64,000 nucleotides of DNA from Sorangium cellulosum So0157-2 (GTDB lineage Bacteria; Myxococcota_A; Polyangia; Polyangiales; Polyangiaceae): assembly GCF_000418325.1 (NCBI RefSeq), contig NC_021658.1:4885501-4949500 (forward strand), given 5' to 3'. Under the pieces are notes generated by a model. That model searched no databases. It was not told the origin of the DNA and was given only the letters and a program-made list of their open reading frames with translations. Both the position numbers and the translations under genes were made by a program. This document shows, piece by piece, positions 16,565 to 24,828 of this stretch (its first letter is position 1; each line of letters opens with the position of its first letter).

Positions 16565-17449
16565 ATGACAGAAGCGACACTGGGAGCCGGGGACATCACC
16601 GTGAAGGCCTGCGGCATCACCGACCTCGGGCGGGTCCGTAAGAACAACGAGGACACGCTCCTCATCGCGCACCTCACCTCCGCCGCCAAGACCGCGCCGC
16701 CTGCCCATGAGGTCACCTTCGAAGCCTCCTATCCCGTCCTGCTCGCCGTCTCTGACGGCATGGGCGGCGCGGCGGCCGGCGAGGTCGCGAGCGCCTTGGT
16801 CGTGGAGGCGCTCCGACGGGCGATGGCCTCGGCGCGCGGCAACTGGGACGACGCGACCCTCCAGGCCGTACAGCGCGCCAACCGCGAGGTGTGGCAAGCC
16901 GCGCAGCAGCCGGGCCGCCATGGCATGGGCGCGACGCTCACCGCGATCTGCGTGCACGGGACCGAAGCGCACGTCGCCGAGGTGGGCGACTCGCGCGCCT
17001 ACCTGATCCGCAACGGGCAGATCCTCCAGATCACGCACGACCAGAGCTTCGTGCAGGCGCTCATCGACGCCGGCATGATCCAGCCCGAGGAGGCCGAGCA
17101 GCACCCGATGAGGAGCATGCTGCTCCAGGCGATGGGCCTCGATCCCGACGTCAAGGCCAGCGTCGCGCGGCTCGATCTGCGGCGCGACGATCGCCTCCTG
17201 CTCTGCTCCGACGGGCTCTCGAACAAGCTCTCGGCCGAGGACATGCTCGCCGTGATCGAGCGGGGCCCCTCGATCGAGGCCGCGTGCGAGCGGCTCGTCG
17301 CGCTCGCGAACGATCGCGGCGGCGAGGACAACATCACCGCCATCGTCGCCGAGCTGCACGGAGGAGGGCTCACGCCGCCGAGGAGAGGTGAGAAGCCGAC
17401 CCAGACGCTCCACACGGTCACCGAGTTCGATCCGAGAAAGAAGGCCTGA
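16565..17449 (+). CDS. PP2C-family Ser/Thr protein phosphatase
   Basis: 294 residues; ATG preceded by acaggagacatcac. Soluble PPM/PP2C phosphatase with metal-binding Asp30 in RKNNEDT, Asp64 in VSDGMGGAAAGE, HGMGATLTA, EVGDSRAYLIR, ITHDQSF, LLCSDGLSNKL and the final GGEDNITAI, i.e. motifs 1 to 11 are intact. It should reverse phosphorylation by Hanks-type kinases such as those encoded at both ends of this region. The C-terminal ~25 residues form a short basic tail. It stands alone on the plus strand with a 190-nt gap to the next gene. Confidence 0.93.
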   Translation: MTEATLGAGDITVKACGITDLGRVRKNNEDTLLIAHLTSAAKTAPPAHEVTFEASYPVLLAVSDGMGGAAAGEVASALVVEALRRAMASARGNWDDATLQAVQRANREVWQAAQQPGRHGMGATLTAICVHGTEAHVAEVGDSRAYLIRNGQILQITHDQSFVQALIDAGMIQPEEAEQHPMRSMLLQAMGLDPDVKASVARLDLRRDDRLLLCSDGLSNKLSAEDMLAVIERGPSIEAACERLVALANDRGGEDNITAIVAELHGGGLTPPRRGEKPTQTLHTVTEFDPRKKA

Positions 17450-17640
17450 CGCCGAGCCACGTCGGCTCCGCGAGCCCCCAGCGCCCGAGCCCAGCCCGAG
17501 CCCCGGTCCACCCGCGCGCCGCGAGTGACGTCTGGCGCCTCTGCGCGCCGAGCTTCCGCCGCCGCCGCGCGCGGCGACCGGCCGAGAGCTCGCGCGCGCG
17601 CTCGGCCGTGGTACGGCGGGCGGCAGGCAGGAGAGCGCGC

Positions 17641-18456
17641 ATGGTCCCAGGGAGCTTTCGCGGCGTGGCCTTCGATCTGGACGGGACCCTGCTGCGGTCC
17701 GATCATTCGATCTCGCCGGAGATGCGGTCGCTGTGCTCGGCGCTCACCGGGCGGGGGCTCCTGGTGACGCTGATCAGCTCGCGCCCCCCTCGCTCCGTGG
17801 AGCAGATCGCCGCCAGCCTGGGGCTCTCGGGCCCGTGGGCGGCGCTGAACGGCGCCTTCGTCGTCGGCTCCGGCGGGGAGAGCCTCGGCCGCTCACCCCT
17901 GCCGGAAGCCACCGTGGAGCACATCCTGGCGCGCTATGGACGCGACGAGCGGATCAGCCTCAACCTCTACGCCGGCTTCGACTGGATCGTTCAGGCCGCG
18001 GACCGGCGCGTCAGGGCCGAGGCCGACATCGTGGGCTTCGCGCCCATCGTCGATGTCGGCTTCGCGAGCCGCCCCGCGACCGAGAAGCTCCTGATGATCA
18101 CCGACGAAGGGAGCCGCGAGAACGCGCGGCTGACCGAGGAGCTCGCGGCGCTCGACGACGGCATCGCGGTCGCGCGCTCGAAGGACAACTACATCGAGAT
18201 CACGCGCCGCGAGATCGACAAGGGGCGCGCGCTCGCGCTCATCGCTTCCAGCCGAGGGCTGTCCGCGCGCGAGATGGTCGCAGCCGGCGACGGCGAGAAC
18301 GATATTCCCATGCTGAAGGCCTGCGGTCTCCCGATCGCGATGGGCCACGGCCCGCAACCGCTCAAGCAGGCGGCGGCGCTGATCGTCGGCAGCAACGACG
18401 ACGGCTCCCTCACGGATGCGATCGGCCGCATCTTCGGGGCGGCGCCGGCGCGCTAG
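17641..18456 (+). CDS. Cof-type HAD hydrolase (sugar/nucleotide phosphatase family)
   Basis: 271 residues, ATG preceded by gcaggagagcgcgc. HAD IIB (Cof/YidA) features: AFDLDGTLL with Asp12/Asp14, LISSRPPRSVEQI (motif II Ser), NGAFVV, the Lys in IDKGRALALI (motif III) and AAGDGENDIPML (motif IV), ending in PIAMGHGPQPLK. Such enzymes dephosphorylate sugar phosphates, FMN or pyridoxal phosphate; specificity cannot be read. It is the second of three HAD proteins within 8 kb, but from a different subfamily, so not a recent duplication. Confidence 0.92.
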   Translation: MVPGSFRGVAFDLDGTLLRSDHSISPEMRSLCSALTGRGLLVTLISSRPPRSVEQIAASLGLSGPWAALNGAFVVGSGGESLGRSPLPEATVEHILARYGRDERISLNLYAGFDWIVQAADRRVRAEADIVGFAPIVDVGFASRPATEKLLMITDEGSRENARLTEELAALDDGIAVARSKDNYIEITRREIDKGRALALIASSRGLSAREMVAAGDGENDIPMLKACGLPIAMGHGPQPLKQAAALIVGSNDDGSLTDAIGRIFGAAPAR

Positions 18457-18520
18457 CTCGCGCGGCGCGCGTGCGTTCGTTCTGATATGGAAAATTCTTC
18501 ACCCATAGGAGGTGCATTCC

Positions 18521-19645
18521 ATGTCTCGACGAGCGCTGAAGTCGCACATCACCGCGTTGGTCGACTGGGACAACACCGTCATCAAGAACGATGTCGGCGA
18601 CGCGACGATGTTCTGGATGCTCCGGCACGACAAGATCCTCCAGCCGCCGGACGGGAACTGGGCGTTCACGAGCCCTTACCTCACGGCCGCCGCGGTCTTG
18701 TCGCTCGGCGAGGCGTGCGGCGCGGCCGCCGAGCCTGGCGAGCCGCTGCCGACGAGCACCATGGCCGGCTGCGCAGACGAGATCCTCAGCGTCTATGTCG
18801 ACGGGGAGACCACCGGCGGCGAGGCCGCCTTCGACGGTCACGACCGCCGCACCCTGGAGCCTGCGTACGCCTGGTTCGCCCAGCTCGGCGCGGGCCACGC
18901 GCCCGACGAGATCGCGGCGTTCGCCGCCTCGGCGATCGGCGAGAACCTGGCGGCGGAGGAGGGGACCGTCCAGACGATCGGGACGCGCGCGGGGCTGACC
19001 GCCTGGCTCCGGATCTACGAGCCGATCCGGGACCTGATCGACGTGCTGCAAAAGAGCGGCTTCGACGTCTGGGTGGTGTCCGCCTCACCGCAGTTCGTGG
19101 TCGAGCCGTTCGCGGCGATGGTGAACATCGCCGCGGACCGGGTGATCGGCGTCCGGCAGGTGACGACCCAGGACGGCGCGCTGACGTACAACTTGCAGGG
19201 GTGCGGTCCGATCCCCGACGGCACCAACGACGGCGCCGGCGAGTTCTCGGGGAACAGCCTGATCACGTACATCGAGGGAAAGCGGTGCTGGATCAACCAG
19301 GCGATCTTCGGCGCGTCGGGCCCCGCCGCGCTCGAGAAGAACCCGGACGCATCGCAGCGCCAGGTCTTCGGGGCGGGCGACTCGGACACCGATCTGAGCT
19401 TCCTCCAGGACGCCGCCGGCCTCAGGCTCGCGATCAACCGCAACAAGAAAGAGCTGATGTGCAACGCGTACAGGAACTACGCGGGCACCTGGCTGATCAA
19501 CCCGATGTTCATCGCGCCCAAGGGACACCTCGCCTCGGGTTACCCGTGCTCGACCACCGCCTGCGTGGACGAGCACGGCGCCGCGGTCCCGTGCCTCGAT
19601 GAGGCCGGCGCGGTCATCCCCGACCAGGCCGACAACGTCTACTGA
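18521..19645 (+). CDS. HAD-family protein with DWDNT motif (phosphoserine-phosphatase-like fold)
   Basis: 374 residues; ATG with the best ribosome site in the window (taggaggtgcattcc). Motif I is LVDWDNTVI with Asp15/Asp17 (Asn replaces the usual Gly). Motif II lies in VVSASPQFVVEPF and motif IV in GAGDSDTDLSFL, so catalysis looks feasible. A large cap (about residues 30-150) and a C-terminal tail with CSTTACVDEHG and CLDEAG cysteines are unusual. No signal peptide is evident. The fold belongs to the HAD-IB group of phosphomonoesterases; the substrate is unknown. It follows the Cof-type gene by 64 nt and may be co-transcribed. Confidence 0.85.
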   Translation: MSRRALKSHITALVDWDNTVIKNDVGDATMFWMLRHDKILQPPDGNWAFTSPYLTAAAVLSLGEACGAAAEPGEPLPTSTMAGCADEILSVYVDGETTGGEAAFDGHDRRTLEPAYAWFAQLGAGHAPDEIAAFAASAIGENLAAEEGTVQTIGTRAGLTAWLRIYEPIRDLIDVLQKSGFDVWVVSASPQFVVEPFAAMVNIAADRVIGVRQVTTQDGALTYNLQGCGPIPDGTNDGAGEFSGNSLITYIEGKRCWINQAIFGASGPAALEKNPDASQRQVFGAGDSDTDLSFLQDAAGLRLAINRNKKELMCNAYRNYAGTWLINPMFIAPKGHLASGYPCSTTACVDEHGAAVPCLDEAGAVIPDQADNVY

Positions 19646-19702
19646 TCTCGAACGCTCGCCGCCGCTCGGCGCGGGGAGCCGGGCCGCCGCGCCGCGCGGC
19701 GG

Positions 19703-20248
19703 TCAGATGTGCTTCGGCGGGTTCAGCTTGTCGCTCGCCGACTTCCCCTGAACGAGCGCCTTGGCCTTCTCGTAGAGGATCCGGAGCCGCCCGCCCTCGG
19801 GCTCCCAGTACTCGGCGCGCTCCACGTACAGCTTCAGGATGGCGGCGTGCGGGTGATCGGGGCCGTCCGGCAGCCACGCCTTCCACGAGGGCTTCCAGAG
19901 GCTCCGGATCTTCTCCTCGTTCCGGTCGATCGTCGCGCGCGCCGAGATCGAGATGTACGCCCGATCCCGCGGCCGGTAGCAGCAGACCGCCACCTGGCGC
20001 TCGCGGACGATCTCGCCGGTCTTCGGCGTCTCGTCGTGCGTCACGAACCAGAGATCGCAGTCCAGCTGCTCGGCCGGCTCCTGGATCTCCATCGGCCGAC
20101 CCCGCATCAGCCCCTCCGGGGTCATGGTGACGAGCATGGCCGTGTCGAACTCCCTGAGCATCGCGTGCAGCTCACCCATGGATCCGCGGGCCTGAGCCGT
20201 GGCTCCTGGCTCTCCGCCCTGGTGTTGACTTCCGCTCTGGTGTTGCAT
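19703..20248 (-). CDS. Pyridoxamine-5'-phosphate-oxidase-like FMN-binding split-barrel protein (GSP26-like)
   Basis: About 181 residues from ATG at 20248, or 158 from the internal ATG at 20179; neither has a strong ribosome site. The core reads MLREFDTAMLVTMTPEG, GRPMEIQ, DLWFVTHDETPKTGEI, AYISISARATI, then a C-terminal WKAWLPDGPDHP and LYVERAEYWEPEGG. This is the pattern of general-stress-protein-26 (YdaG)-type split-barrel proteins, which bind FMN or another flavin. Possibly a stress-related redox protein. It is divergently arranged from the orphan histidine kinase at 20486, separated by 237 nt. Confidence 0.87.
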   Translation of the reverse strand: MQHQSGSQHQGGEPGATAQARGSMGELHAMLREFDTAMLVTMTPEGLMRGRPMEIQEPAEQLDCDLWFVTHDETPKTGEIVRERQVAVCCYRPRDRAYISISARATIDRNEEKIRSLWKPSWKAWLPDGPDHPHAAILKLYVERAEYWEPEGGRLRILYEKAKALVQGKSASDKLNPPKHI

Positions 20249-20485
20249 GCGGAAAAGCTGCTCCGCGCGCGCTTCCCCGCCAAGCAAGGGCGCGCCCGGA
20301 CCCGCCTGCGCCGCGGCCCGTCGGCGCTCCGGCGCGGCCCGAGGCGCCGCGCGCGGCCCGACGGTCCAGGCGGCTCCCTCCGCGAGGTTTTGCGCAGTCG
20401 GTTGCGCAATGCGACGCCTTGACGCGCGTCCGCTCGGCAGACGTGGCCCTGTCCTGCCGCGGGAGGTGCCGATCTGCGAACGGCC

Positions 20486-21445
20486 ATGAGCGGCACGAGC
20501 CATGCTTTGCCGGGTCACGACCCCACCCCGCCAGCAGGCTCCGCCATGACCGCGTTTTGCGACGAACTCGACGACCGCGTCCCCGCCGTCCCGATCCGGG
20601 AAGACATCGCCCGGCTCCCTGAGGACTTCCTCGTGCTCGCCGCGCACGAGATCAGGACGCCTGTCACCTCGCTCCTCCTGCAGCTCCAGCTGACGAAGCG
20701 GATGAGCGAGCGGGAGCCGGAGAATACCCCGGCGTGGGCGGCGGCGATGCTCGCCGTCTTCGACCGTCAGCTCGGCCGGCTCGCCCGGCTGTGCGACGAC
20801 ATGTTCCAGGTCCGGCGCGTCGAGCCGGCCCAGCGCGCGTCGGCCCGCTCGCCGGTCGATCTCGTCGCCCTCGTCCGCGAGGTGGTGGCGGCGGCGGTCG
20901 CGCATCGGCCGGCCGCGCGCGGCGCCATCGCGGTCGCGGCCGAGGGCGCCGTCGTCGGCCGCTGGGACCGATCCCAGATCGAGCGCATGGCGTTCCACCT
21001 GATCAAGAACGCGCTCACCTTCGGCGAGGGCAAGCCGATCGCGATCGAGGTGCGCGCGACGCGCGCGCGGGCGCGGCTCATCGTGCGCGATCACGGCATG
21101 GGGATCGCGCGGGAGGACCAGGAGCGGATCTTCGCGCGCTTCGAGCGGGCGGTCCCGGCGGAGCGCTTCGGCGGCCTGGGGCTCGGCCTCTACATCGCGC
21201 ACGCCGCGGCGCGCGCGCACGGCGGCGCGATCCGCGTGGAGAGCGAGCTGGGTCGCGGCGCGGTGTTCATCGTCGATCTCCCCCTCGCGCCGCGGCCGCT
21301 GGGGCGCGAGCGCGCGGCGCGCGCGGGCCGGATGCGCCCGTCGCGGCGCGGCCTCGCCCGCCGGTCGTCGGAGCTGCCCCTGAGCGCCCACCTCAAGCTG
21401 GCGCACGTCAAGCACGCGCACCACCGCGCGCAGCGCCCCCACTAG
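20486..21445 (+). CDS. Orphan cytosolic sensor histidine kinase
   Basis: 319 residues. A short N-terminal region (about 1-45) has no recognisable sensor domain or TM helix. HisKA starts with VLAAHEIRTPVTS, His54 being the phosphoacceptor. The ATPase domain has N box FHLIKNALTF, G1 VRDHGMGI, F box FARFERAV and G2 GGLGLGLYI, and ends VFIVDLPLA. A basic tail of about 45 residues follows. No response regulator is adjacent. The 5' neighbour is the divergent split-barrel flavoprotein, so a shared redox or stress signal is conceivable. Confidence 0.9.
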   Translation: MSGTSHALPGHDPTPPAGSAMTAFCDELDDRVPAVPIREDIARLPEDFLVLAAHEIRTPVTSLLLQLQLTKRMSEREPENTPAWAAAMLAVFDRQLGRLARLCDDMFQVRRVEPAQRASARSPVDLVALVREVVAAAVAHRPAARGAIAVAAEGAVVGRWDRSQIERMAFHLIKNALTFGEGKPIAIEVRATRARARLIVRDHGMGIAREDQERIFARFERAVPAERFGGLGLGLYIAHAAARAHGGAIRVESELGRGAVFIVDLPLAPRPLGRERAARAGRMRPSRRGLARRSSELPLSAHLKLAHVKHAHHRAQRPH

Positions 21446-21485
21446 CTCCAGCCACGAGGAGTCCGGTCAGGGATCCGAAGAGAGC

Positions 21486-21586
21486 GAGAGTTCAACGCAA
21501 AGGCGCAAAGGGCGCAAAGGCGCAAAAATGCATATTAATTGTTCTTTTTGCGCCTTTGCGTCTTTGCGCCTTTGCGTTGAACTCTC
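21486..21586. repeat. 101-bp palindromic element (43/42-nt arms) of cgcaaagg type
   Basis: Left arm gagagttcaacgcaaaggcg... (21486-21528) pairs with the right arm (21545-21586) with only one mismatch and one extra base; the 16-nt loop is A/T-rich (tgcatattaattgttc). The arms consist of tandem gcgcaaag units. It lies between the convergent ends of the histidine kinase and hisH, where it can serve as a bidirectional terminator. This kind of cgcaaagg palindrome occurs in many unrelated genomes and looks like a small mobile or repetitive element. Confidence 0.93.
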
Positions 21587-21651
21587 TTCGCACGCGAGGC
21601 AGATCCCTGGTGGGAGCTCTGACCCGCGGCACTAGGCCGGCCGCGGTCGGC

Positions 21652-22323
21652 TCACCCGTCGAGGAAGCGGACGAGCAGGCGCAGCCCCGTCTCCTGGCTC
21701 TTCTCCGGGTGGAACTGCGTCGCGGTGACGTTGTCCCGCTCGATCGCCGCGGTGATCCGGTGCTGGCCGTGCTCCGTCGTCGCCGCGACCAGCGCCGGGT
21801 CGCGCGGGACGGCGTGGTAGCTGTGGACGAAGTAGACGAACGGGCTCTCGCCCGCGAAAACGCCGAGCGGGCCCGCCACGTCGCGCGTGATCGCGATGCG
21901 GTTCCACCCCATGTGGGGGATCTTGATCCCGACCCACGGCCCGCCGGCCGCCGCGTCGGCCGCGCTCGGCTCCGGGGTGAGGCGCTTGACCGTGCCGGGG
22001 AACACGCCGAGCCCCCGCGCGCCCTCCGCCTCCTCGCTCGAGTCGAAGAGCGCCTGCATGCCGAGGCAGATGCCGAGGTACGGCGCCCCCTTGCGGATCT
22101 GCTCGCGCAGCGCCTCGCCGATGCCGCTCTGCAGCGCCGCCGCGCAGTCGCGGAAGGCGCCCTGGCCTGGCACCACCACCTTGTCGGCCCGCGCGATGAC
22201 CTCCGGATCGCCCGTGCGCGTCACCGCGCACGGCGCGCCGGCGTCCCCGGCGGCCTGGAGCAGCGCGCGCTCCACCGAGCGCAGGTTGCCCATCCCGAAA
22301 TCCACGAGAGCGATCGATTGCAT
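21652..22323 (-). CDS. hisH: HisH, glutamine amidotransferase subunit of imidazole glycerol phosphate synthase
   Basis: 223 residues, normal length. Class I glutamine amidotransferase: GNLRSVERAL, VVPGQGAFRDC, nucleophile Cys86 in LGICLGMQALF, HMGWN, FVYFVHSYHAV and the catalytic His/Glu in TQFHPEKSQ. It supplies ammonia to HisF. The ATG lies 3 nt after the hisB stop, so the pair is translationally coupled. hisA and hisF, usually next, are not; hisA is on the same strand 21 kb downstream. Confidence 0.97.
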   Translation of the reverse strand: MQSIALVDFGMGNLRSVERALLQAAGDAGAPCAVTRTGDPEVIARADKVVVPGQGAFRDCAAALQSGIGEALREQIRKGAPYLGICLGMQALFDSSEEAEGARGLGVFPGTVKRLTPEPSAADAAAGGPWVGIKIPHMGWNRIAITRDVAGPLGVFAGESPFVYFVHSYHAVPRDPALVAATTEHGQHRITAAIERDNVTATQFHPEKSQETGLRLLVRFLDG

Positions 22324-22326
22324 GGG

Positions 22327-22914
22327 TCAGAGGCTCCCCTTGGTGGACGGGATGCCGGCGACGCGCGGCTCGATGCGGGTCGCCTTCATCAGCGCCTTGG
22401 CGAAGGATTTGAAGCAGATCTCGACGATGTGGTGCAGGTTGTCCCCCTCGAGGAGGCGGACGTGGAGGTTCGCGCCCACGCCGCGCGCGAAGCCCTCGAA
22501 GAACACGGGCGCGAGCTCGACGTCCCACGTGCCGAGCTTCGCCTTGGGCAGCGGCACGCGCCAGACGAAGTACGGCCTGCCGGAGAGGTCCAGCGCGCAC
22601 TGCGCGAGCGCCTCGTCCATGGGGAGCGTCGCCTCGCCGTAGCGCGCGATGCCCGCCTTGTCGCCGAGCGCCTGCTGCACGGCCGCGCCCAGGGTGATGC
22701 CGCAGTCCTCGGTGGTGTGGTGGCCGTCGATCTCGACGTCGCCCTCGGCGTGGATGGTGAGGTCGAACAGGCCGTGGCGGGCGATCTGATCGAGCATGTG
22801 CGTGAGGAAGGGGAGCGGCGTCCTGATCGACGAGCGGCCCTGGCCGTCGAGATCGATCTCGATGCGGATGTCCGTCTCGCGCGTCTTGCGCTCGACTTTG
22901 GCGATGCGGGGCAT
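22327..22914 (-). CDS. hisB: HisB, imidazoleglycerol-phosphate dehydratase
   Basis: 195 residues; monofunctional dehydratase without a HAD-phosphatase domain. Marks: PRIAKVERKTRETDI at the start, FLTHMLDQIARHGLF, the metal-binding DGHHTTEDCGI, the second GDNLHHIVEICFKSFA, and the C-terminal end VAGIPSTKGSL. Converts IGP to imidazole-acetol phosphate. The ATG at 22914 is chosen because it opens the conserved N-terminus; the frame remains open further upstream but with low-complexity sequence. It heads the hisB-hisH unit and is divergent from the Ser/Thr kinase at 23178. Confidence 0.97.
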   Translation of the reverse strand: MPRIAKVERKTRETDIRIEIDLDGQGRSSIRTPLPFLTHMLDQIARHGLFDLTIHAEGDVEIDGHHTTEDCGITLGAAVQQALGDKAGIARYGEATLPMDEALAQCALDLSGRPYFVWRVPLPKAKLGTWDVELAPVFFEGFARGVGANLHVRLLEGDNLHHIVEICFKSFAKALMKATRIEPRVAGIPSTKGSL

Positions 22915-23177
22915 GGCGCGTAGGGTAGTCGCCCCGGCCGGGGATGGGGAGCGCCACGGATGAGCCGGCCGCCCGGCTCGCCCCTCCTGGCCGGGCGCAG
23001 GGTCGCCCAAAGCGCGGCGCCCCAAGCACGGCGCCCCAAGCACGGTGGCCAAGCGCCTCGACCGGGCGTGACCGGCCGAGGCGAGGTCTTGGATGCGAGC
23101 GCCGGATGGAATAAGGTGGCCCCTGGATAACGTGGCGATGGTGGCGCCCTGAAGGCAGCCCCAAGGCAGGAGCGTCC

Positions 23178-24473
23178 GTGAGCGCACCGGTTGCCGAAGG
23201 TCAAATTCTGTCGGGGAAATACCGGGTCGAGCGCATCCTCGGGCAAGGCGGCATGGGCGTCGTCGTCGCCGCCTTGCACGAGCAGCTCCACCAGCGGGTC
23301 GCCATCAAGATGCTCCACCCCGGCGCGAACGCCGAGATGGTGGAGCGCTTCGTGCGCGAGGCGCGCGCGGCCGTGCGCCTGAAGAGCGAGCACGTCGCGC
23401 GCGTGCTCGACGTCGGGACGCTCGAGACCGGCGCGCCGTTCATGGTGATGGAGTACCTGGAGGGGAGCGACCTGCAGGAGACGCTGCGGCAGCGCGGCCC
23501 GCTCGAGCTGGAGGAGGCCGTGGGCTACGTGCTCGAGGCCTGCGAGGCCATCGCCGAGGCGCACGCGGCCGGCATCATCCATCGCGATCTCAAGCCGGCG
23601 AACCTCTTCCTCACGCGCGGCGCGGACGGCAGCGGCATGGTGAAGGTGCTCGACTTCGGCATCTCCAAGGCGCTCGCCGAGCCGTCCGCGGCCGGGACCG
23701 CGCCGGAGCTCGGGCTGACGAAGACGTCGATGGTCCTCGGCTCGCCGCTCTACATGGCGCCGGAGCAGATGCGCTCGGCGCGCACGGTGGACACGCGCGC
23801 GGACATCTGGTCGATGGGCGCCATCCTCTACCAGCTGCTCACGGCGCGGGTGCCCTTCGACGCGACCTCGCTGTCCGAGCTCATCATCATGATCAACACC
23901 GAGCCGCCGCCGCCGCCGAGCGCCTACCGGCCCGATCTGCCGCCCGGCCTGGAGGTGGCGATCCTGCGCTGCCTCGAGAGGGACGTCGCGAAGCGCTTCA
24001 AATCCGTCGCCGAGCTCGCGGGCGCCATCGTCGATTTCGGCCCCCCGCTCGCGCTGGCGTCGCTGGAGCGCGTCGAGCGGACGCTGGGGCTCGTGCCCGC
24101 GGTCGCCTGGCGCGACCGGGCGAGCGCGGCGCGCGATCGGAGGAGCATTCCCCCGTGGCCGACGGCGCAGGACCGGATGAGCGGCGTGCCGGCAGGGACC
24201 GCGCAGGACCGGATGAGCGGCGTGCCGGCAGGGACCGCGCAGGACCGGATGAGCGGCGTGCCGGCAGGGACCGCGCAGGACCGGATGAGCGGCGTGCACG
24301 GCTCCGGGCTGGACGGCCGCCGGGCCCGCGCCTTCTGGCCGCAGGCGGACCGGCGTGGTGCTCGCGATCGCCGGGGTGGGCGTCGCGGCGGCGCTCGGCG
24401 GGGTCCTGCGCTTCGTCACGTTCCGCGGCAACGCGGCGGATCCGCCGGTCGAGCTACGTGGCCGCGGCCTTAG
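23178..24473 (+). CDS. Eukaryote-type Ser/Thr protein kinase (kinase domain; frame broken before the TM helix)
   Basis: GTG start after aaggcaggagcgtcc. Kinase domain about residues 13-275: glycine loop ILGQGGMGVVVAA, Lys in VAIKMLHP, IIHRDLKPANLFL, VKVLDFGISKAL and YMAPEQMR, hence presumably active. The linker holds nearly four 12-residue repeats (TAQDRMSGVPAG). After residue ~380 the frame runs into Arg-rich nonsense and stops, whereas the expected TM helix and Pro/Thr/Ala tail are in another frame. The following PEGA gene overlaps the end of that other frame by ATGA, so the intact gene most likely ends at 24828. Divergent from hisB. Confidence 0.9.
   Translation: MSAPVAEGQILSGKYRVERILGQGGMGVVVAALHEQLHQRVAIKMLHPGANAEMVERFVREARAAVRLKSEHVARVLDVGTLETGAPFMVMEYLEGSDLQETLRQRGPLELEEAVGYVLEACEAIAEAHAAGIIHRDLKPANLFLTRGADGSGMVKVLDFGISKALAEPSAAGTAPELGLTKTSMVLGSPLYMAPEQMRSARTVDTRADIWSMGAILYQLLTARVPFDATSLSELIIMINTEPPPPPSAYRPDLPPGLEVAILRCLERDVAKRFKSVAELAGAIVDFGPPLALASLERVERTLGLVPAVAWRDRASAARDRRSIPPWPTAQDRMSGVPAGTAQDRMSGVPAGTAQDRMSGVPAGTAQDRMSGVHGSGLDGRRARAFWPQADRRGARDRRGGRRGGARRGPALRHVPRQRGGSAGRATWPRP
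24165..24297. repeat. 36-bp tandem repeat (3.7 copies) in the kinase linker
   Basis: Perfect copies of a unit starting gcgcaggaccggatgagcgg begin at 24165, 24201, 24237 and 24273 (the last truncated). The unit length keeps the kinase frame (12 residues each). The frame change that separates the kinase from its TM segment lies just after this array, between about 24289 and 24355. Confidence 0.95.
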
Positions 24474-24828
24474 CCATCTGCCCGCCGTAGGACTGGCGAT
24501 GGGGGTCGCGACGACGGCCGTGCCGCCTCCGCCGGAGGTCACCGCCGTGACCACGGTCACCAGCGCGCCGCCGCCGACCACCGCGGCGCCGCCGACGGCC
24601 TCGGCGCCCTCGTCGAGCTCCGCGACGCCGACGGTCACGACGGCGACCGCGAAGGCGCCCCCGTCGTCCACCGCCACGGCGCCCCGGCCGAGGGTCCCCA
24701 CGGCGGCGTCGACCCGGGCCGCCGCGACGGCGGCGCCCTCGGCCGCGCCGCCCACGACCGCCACCTCGCAGGGGGACGGCAGCCGCAGCGTCTTCGATGT
24801 GCTGAACGACAAAGGGAAGCCCAGATGA
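24289..24828 (+). pseudogene. Displaced TM helix and tail of the Ser/Thr kinase
   Basis: In the alternate frame the sequence reads a short linker, basic GRRRTG, then a TM helix (VVLAIAGVGVAAALGGVL), then about 130 residues rich in Pro, Thr, Ala and Ser, ending SVFDVLNDKGKPR. A stop in this frame at 24286 shows it cannot continue further upstream. The stop TGA overlaps the ATG of the PEGA gene (ATGA), an operon signature that supports this frame being the real gene end. Confidence 0.72.
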
